39,916 nucleotides of DNA from the NCBI GenBank assembly GCA_021817945.1, contig JAKAFL010000034.1, positions 1-39,916 on the forward strand, written 5' to 3'. The DNA is from a bacterium (lineage in GTDB: Bacteria; Verrucomicrobiota; Verrucomicrobiia; Limisphaerales; UBA11358). Made by a program: the position numbers and the translations under genes. This document shows positions 39,142 through 39,916 of this stretch, one piece after another (position 1 is the first letter of the stretch; each line of letters starts with the position of its first letter). Below the pieces are notes generated by a model that was not told the DNA's origin, searched no databases, and saw nothing but the letters and a program-made list of their open reading frames with translations.

Positions 39142-39624
39142 TCAGGACTTGGGATCTGCGGAAGTGGCGGCAGAATCCGCAGGGAGGGTGCCCAGGTGGA
39201 AATCATGCACGCCTTTTGCCCTGCCAGCAGAGATGAATATCCGGTAAACCCGCCCCTCTAGAAGGGGTGTGGCACCCCGGCCAGCCACCAAGGGATGCAT
39301 GCCGCGAATGCCTTGGCCATAAACGATTTCATGAACCGGCATGGACCGGGTGTCTGATATCAACTGCCAGACCGGCAGGGTTTCGGGGTTTTTTTCGTAG
39401 GCATCCAGGTCCACAACCTTGATCGTGTTCAGCCGCAGGCCGCGGGGTTCCAATCCGAAGATAACCAGTGTGGCGGGGACTTTGTTTTGGGGCCGGAAAT
39501 GAGATTGGCGGATGGTATGGGAAATGTGGATGATGGGTGAGTGAAACCAGTCCGTGAAATAGGCCAGGTAAAACCCGGTGAGAACGACCAGAAAAAGTAA
39601 TAGCCAGACATTCTTTTTTGTCAT
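39142..39624 (-). CDS. Single-pass membrane protein of unknown function
   Basis: 160 residues from the ATG at 39624 (MTKKNVWLLLFLVV); an upstream ATG at 39642 is possible. One N-terminal helix (about 6-26) is followed by an extracytoplasmic domain with ISHTIR, PATLVIFGLEPRGLRLNTIKVVD, LPVWQLISDTRSMPV, YGQGIRGMHP and a final GRVYRIFISAGRAKGVHDFHLG. It resembles a verrucomicrobial hypothetical protein type I recall without a function. The strand pattern suggests an immunoglobulin-like beta-fold (inference). Convergent with the ABC gene. Confidence 0.7.
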   Translation of the reverse strand: MTKKNVWLLLFLVVLTGFYLAYFTDWFHSPIIHISHTIRQSHFRPQNKVPATLVIFGLEPRGLRLNTIKVVDLDAYEKNPETLPVWQLISDTRSMPVHEIVYGQGIRGMHPLVAGRGATPLLEGRVYRIFISAGRAKGVHDFHLGTLPADSAATSADPKS

Positions 39625-39724
39625 AAATTGTATGTAACACATTTCCGGGCTGACCCGTCCATATCAGAGTGCAGACGCTTGGGAAGTGTTCAAGGTTATG
39701 AGAGTATTTCAAATGGCGCGTGGT

Positions 39725-39916
39725 GGCAAATTCTTAGGACGGGTCTATTTTTGCGGCAGCCCAGGTGAGTGCGGCGTCACGGCTGGCGCTGGATTCATCT
39801 ATGTTGCTCGTCAAGCGCGAGGTGGGATTAATTTTGTTTTGGCGAGCGATCTGGGGTGTGGCTTGTCACCGCACCCGAGCCGGACTGGATTTTGGCAAAG
39901 CCTCCTAAATGCGATA
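39725..39916. other. Right-edge region, possible end of a minus-strand coding segment
   Basis: On the minus strand a frame of about 40 codons ends in TAA near 39738 (…SRDAALTWAAAKIDPS), with an in-frame TGA upstream and no good start. It reads somewhat like a protein tail but is too short to name. Nothing else was found to the edge. Confidence 0.2.

Overview
The window most resembles chromosomal DNA of a member of the Verrucomicrobiota (inference from overall gene character: a RAYT-like transposase tail, an IS66 relic, a Uma2 nuclease, an ECF sigma factor paired with a Ser/Thr kinase carrying beta-propeller repeats, and system II cytochrome c maturation genes). It is Gram-negative in architecture (TolC-like and RND efflux proteins, lipoproteins). 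I see no rRNA, tRNA, CRISPR array or intact insertion sequence.

Layout. 1-760: mobile-element debris (transposase C-terminus, IS66 transposase relic, a 14-bp tandem duplication). 758-2814: a TetR regulator overlapping a TolC-family outer-membrane protein, with a promoter/operator region just upstream. 2816-4826: purH flanked by two copies of a ~160-bp fold-back repeat. 4841-9865 (minus): hybrid histidine kinase and REC-Hpt-REC response regulator, translationally coupled, then a haem-binding-type CxxCH protein and a small serine esterase. 9995-13296 (plus): E1 alpha, E1 beta and E2 of a 2-oxoacid (probably pyruvate) dehydrogenase, without E3. 13266-14801 (minus): methionyl-tRNA synthetase, overlapping the E2 gene tail to tail. 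14919-17881 (plus): a LuxE-like / LuxC-like pair (predicted fatty-acid reductase, no luciferase) and a QueD/PTPS-family gene. 17881-18153: a MITE-like element inserted exactly at the queD stop codon. 18320-19026: a tiny membrane-protein ORF and a Uma2-type nuclease. 19027-19785: repeat-rich spacer.

19786-20817 (minus): a primary-like sigma-70 factor. 20936-27867 (minus): an efflux operon in the order TetR, unknown 108-aa protein, periplasmic adaptor lipoprotein, and one 1559-residue ORF joining an RND pump to an outer-membrane factor with its own lipobox. 28215-32552 (plus): a duplicated-domain lipoprotein, ResB and CcsA, overlapping one another (cytochrome c maturation system II). 32553-33137: unexplained spacer. 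33138-36602 (plus): ECF sigma factor, unknown protein, and membrane Ser/Thr kinase with six NHL-like repeats. 36605-36656: half a copy of the fold-back repeat, touching the stop codon of the next gene. 36658-37878 (minus): PLP aminotransferase of the isopenicillin-N-epimerase type. 38018-39031 (plus): an orphan oligopeptide-type ABC ATPase. 39142-39624 (minus): a one-TM protein of unknown function.

The most unusual points are the pump/outer-membrane-factor fusion, the fold-back repeat family placed behind genes, the MITE that rebuilds a stop codon, the luciferase-free LuxE/LuxC pair, and the sigma/unknown/kinase-propeller cassette.
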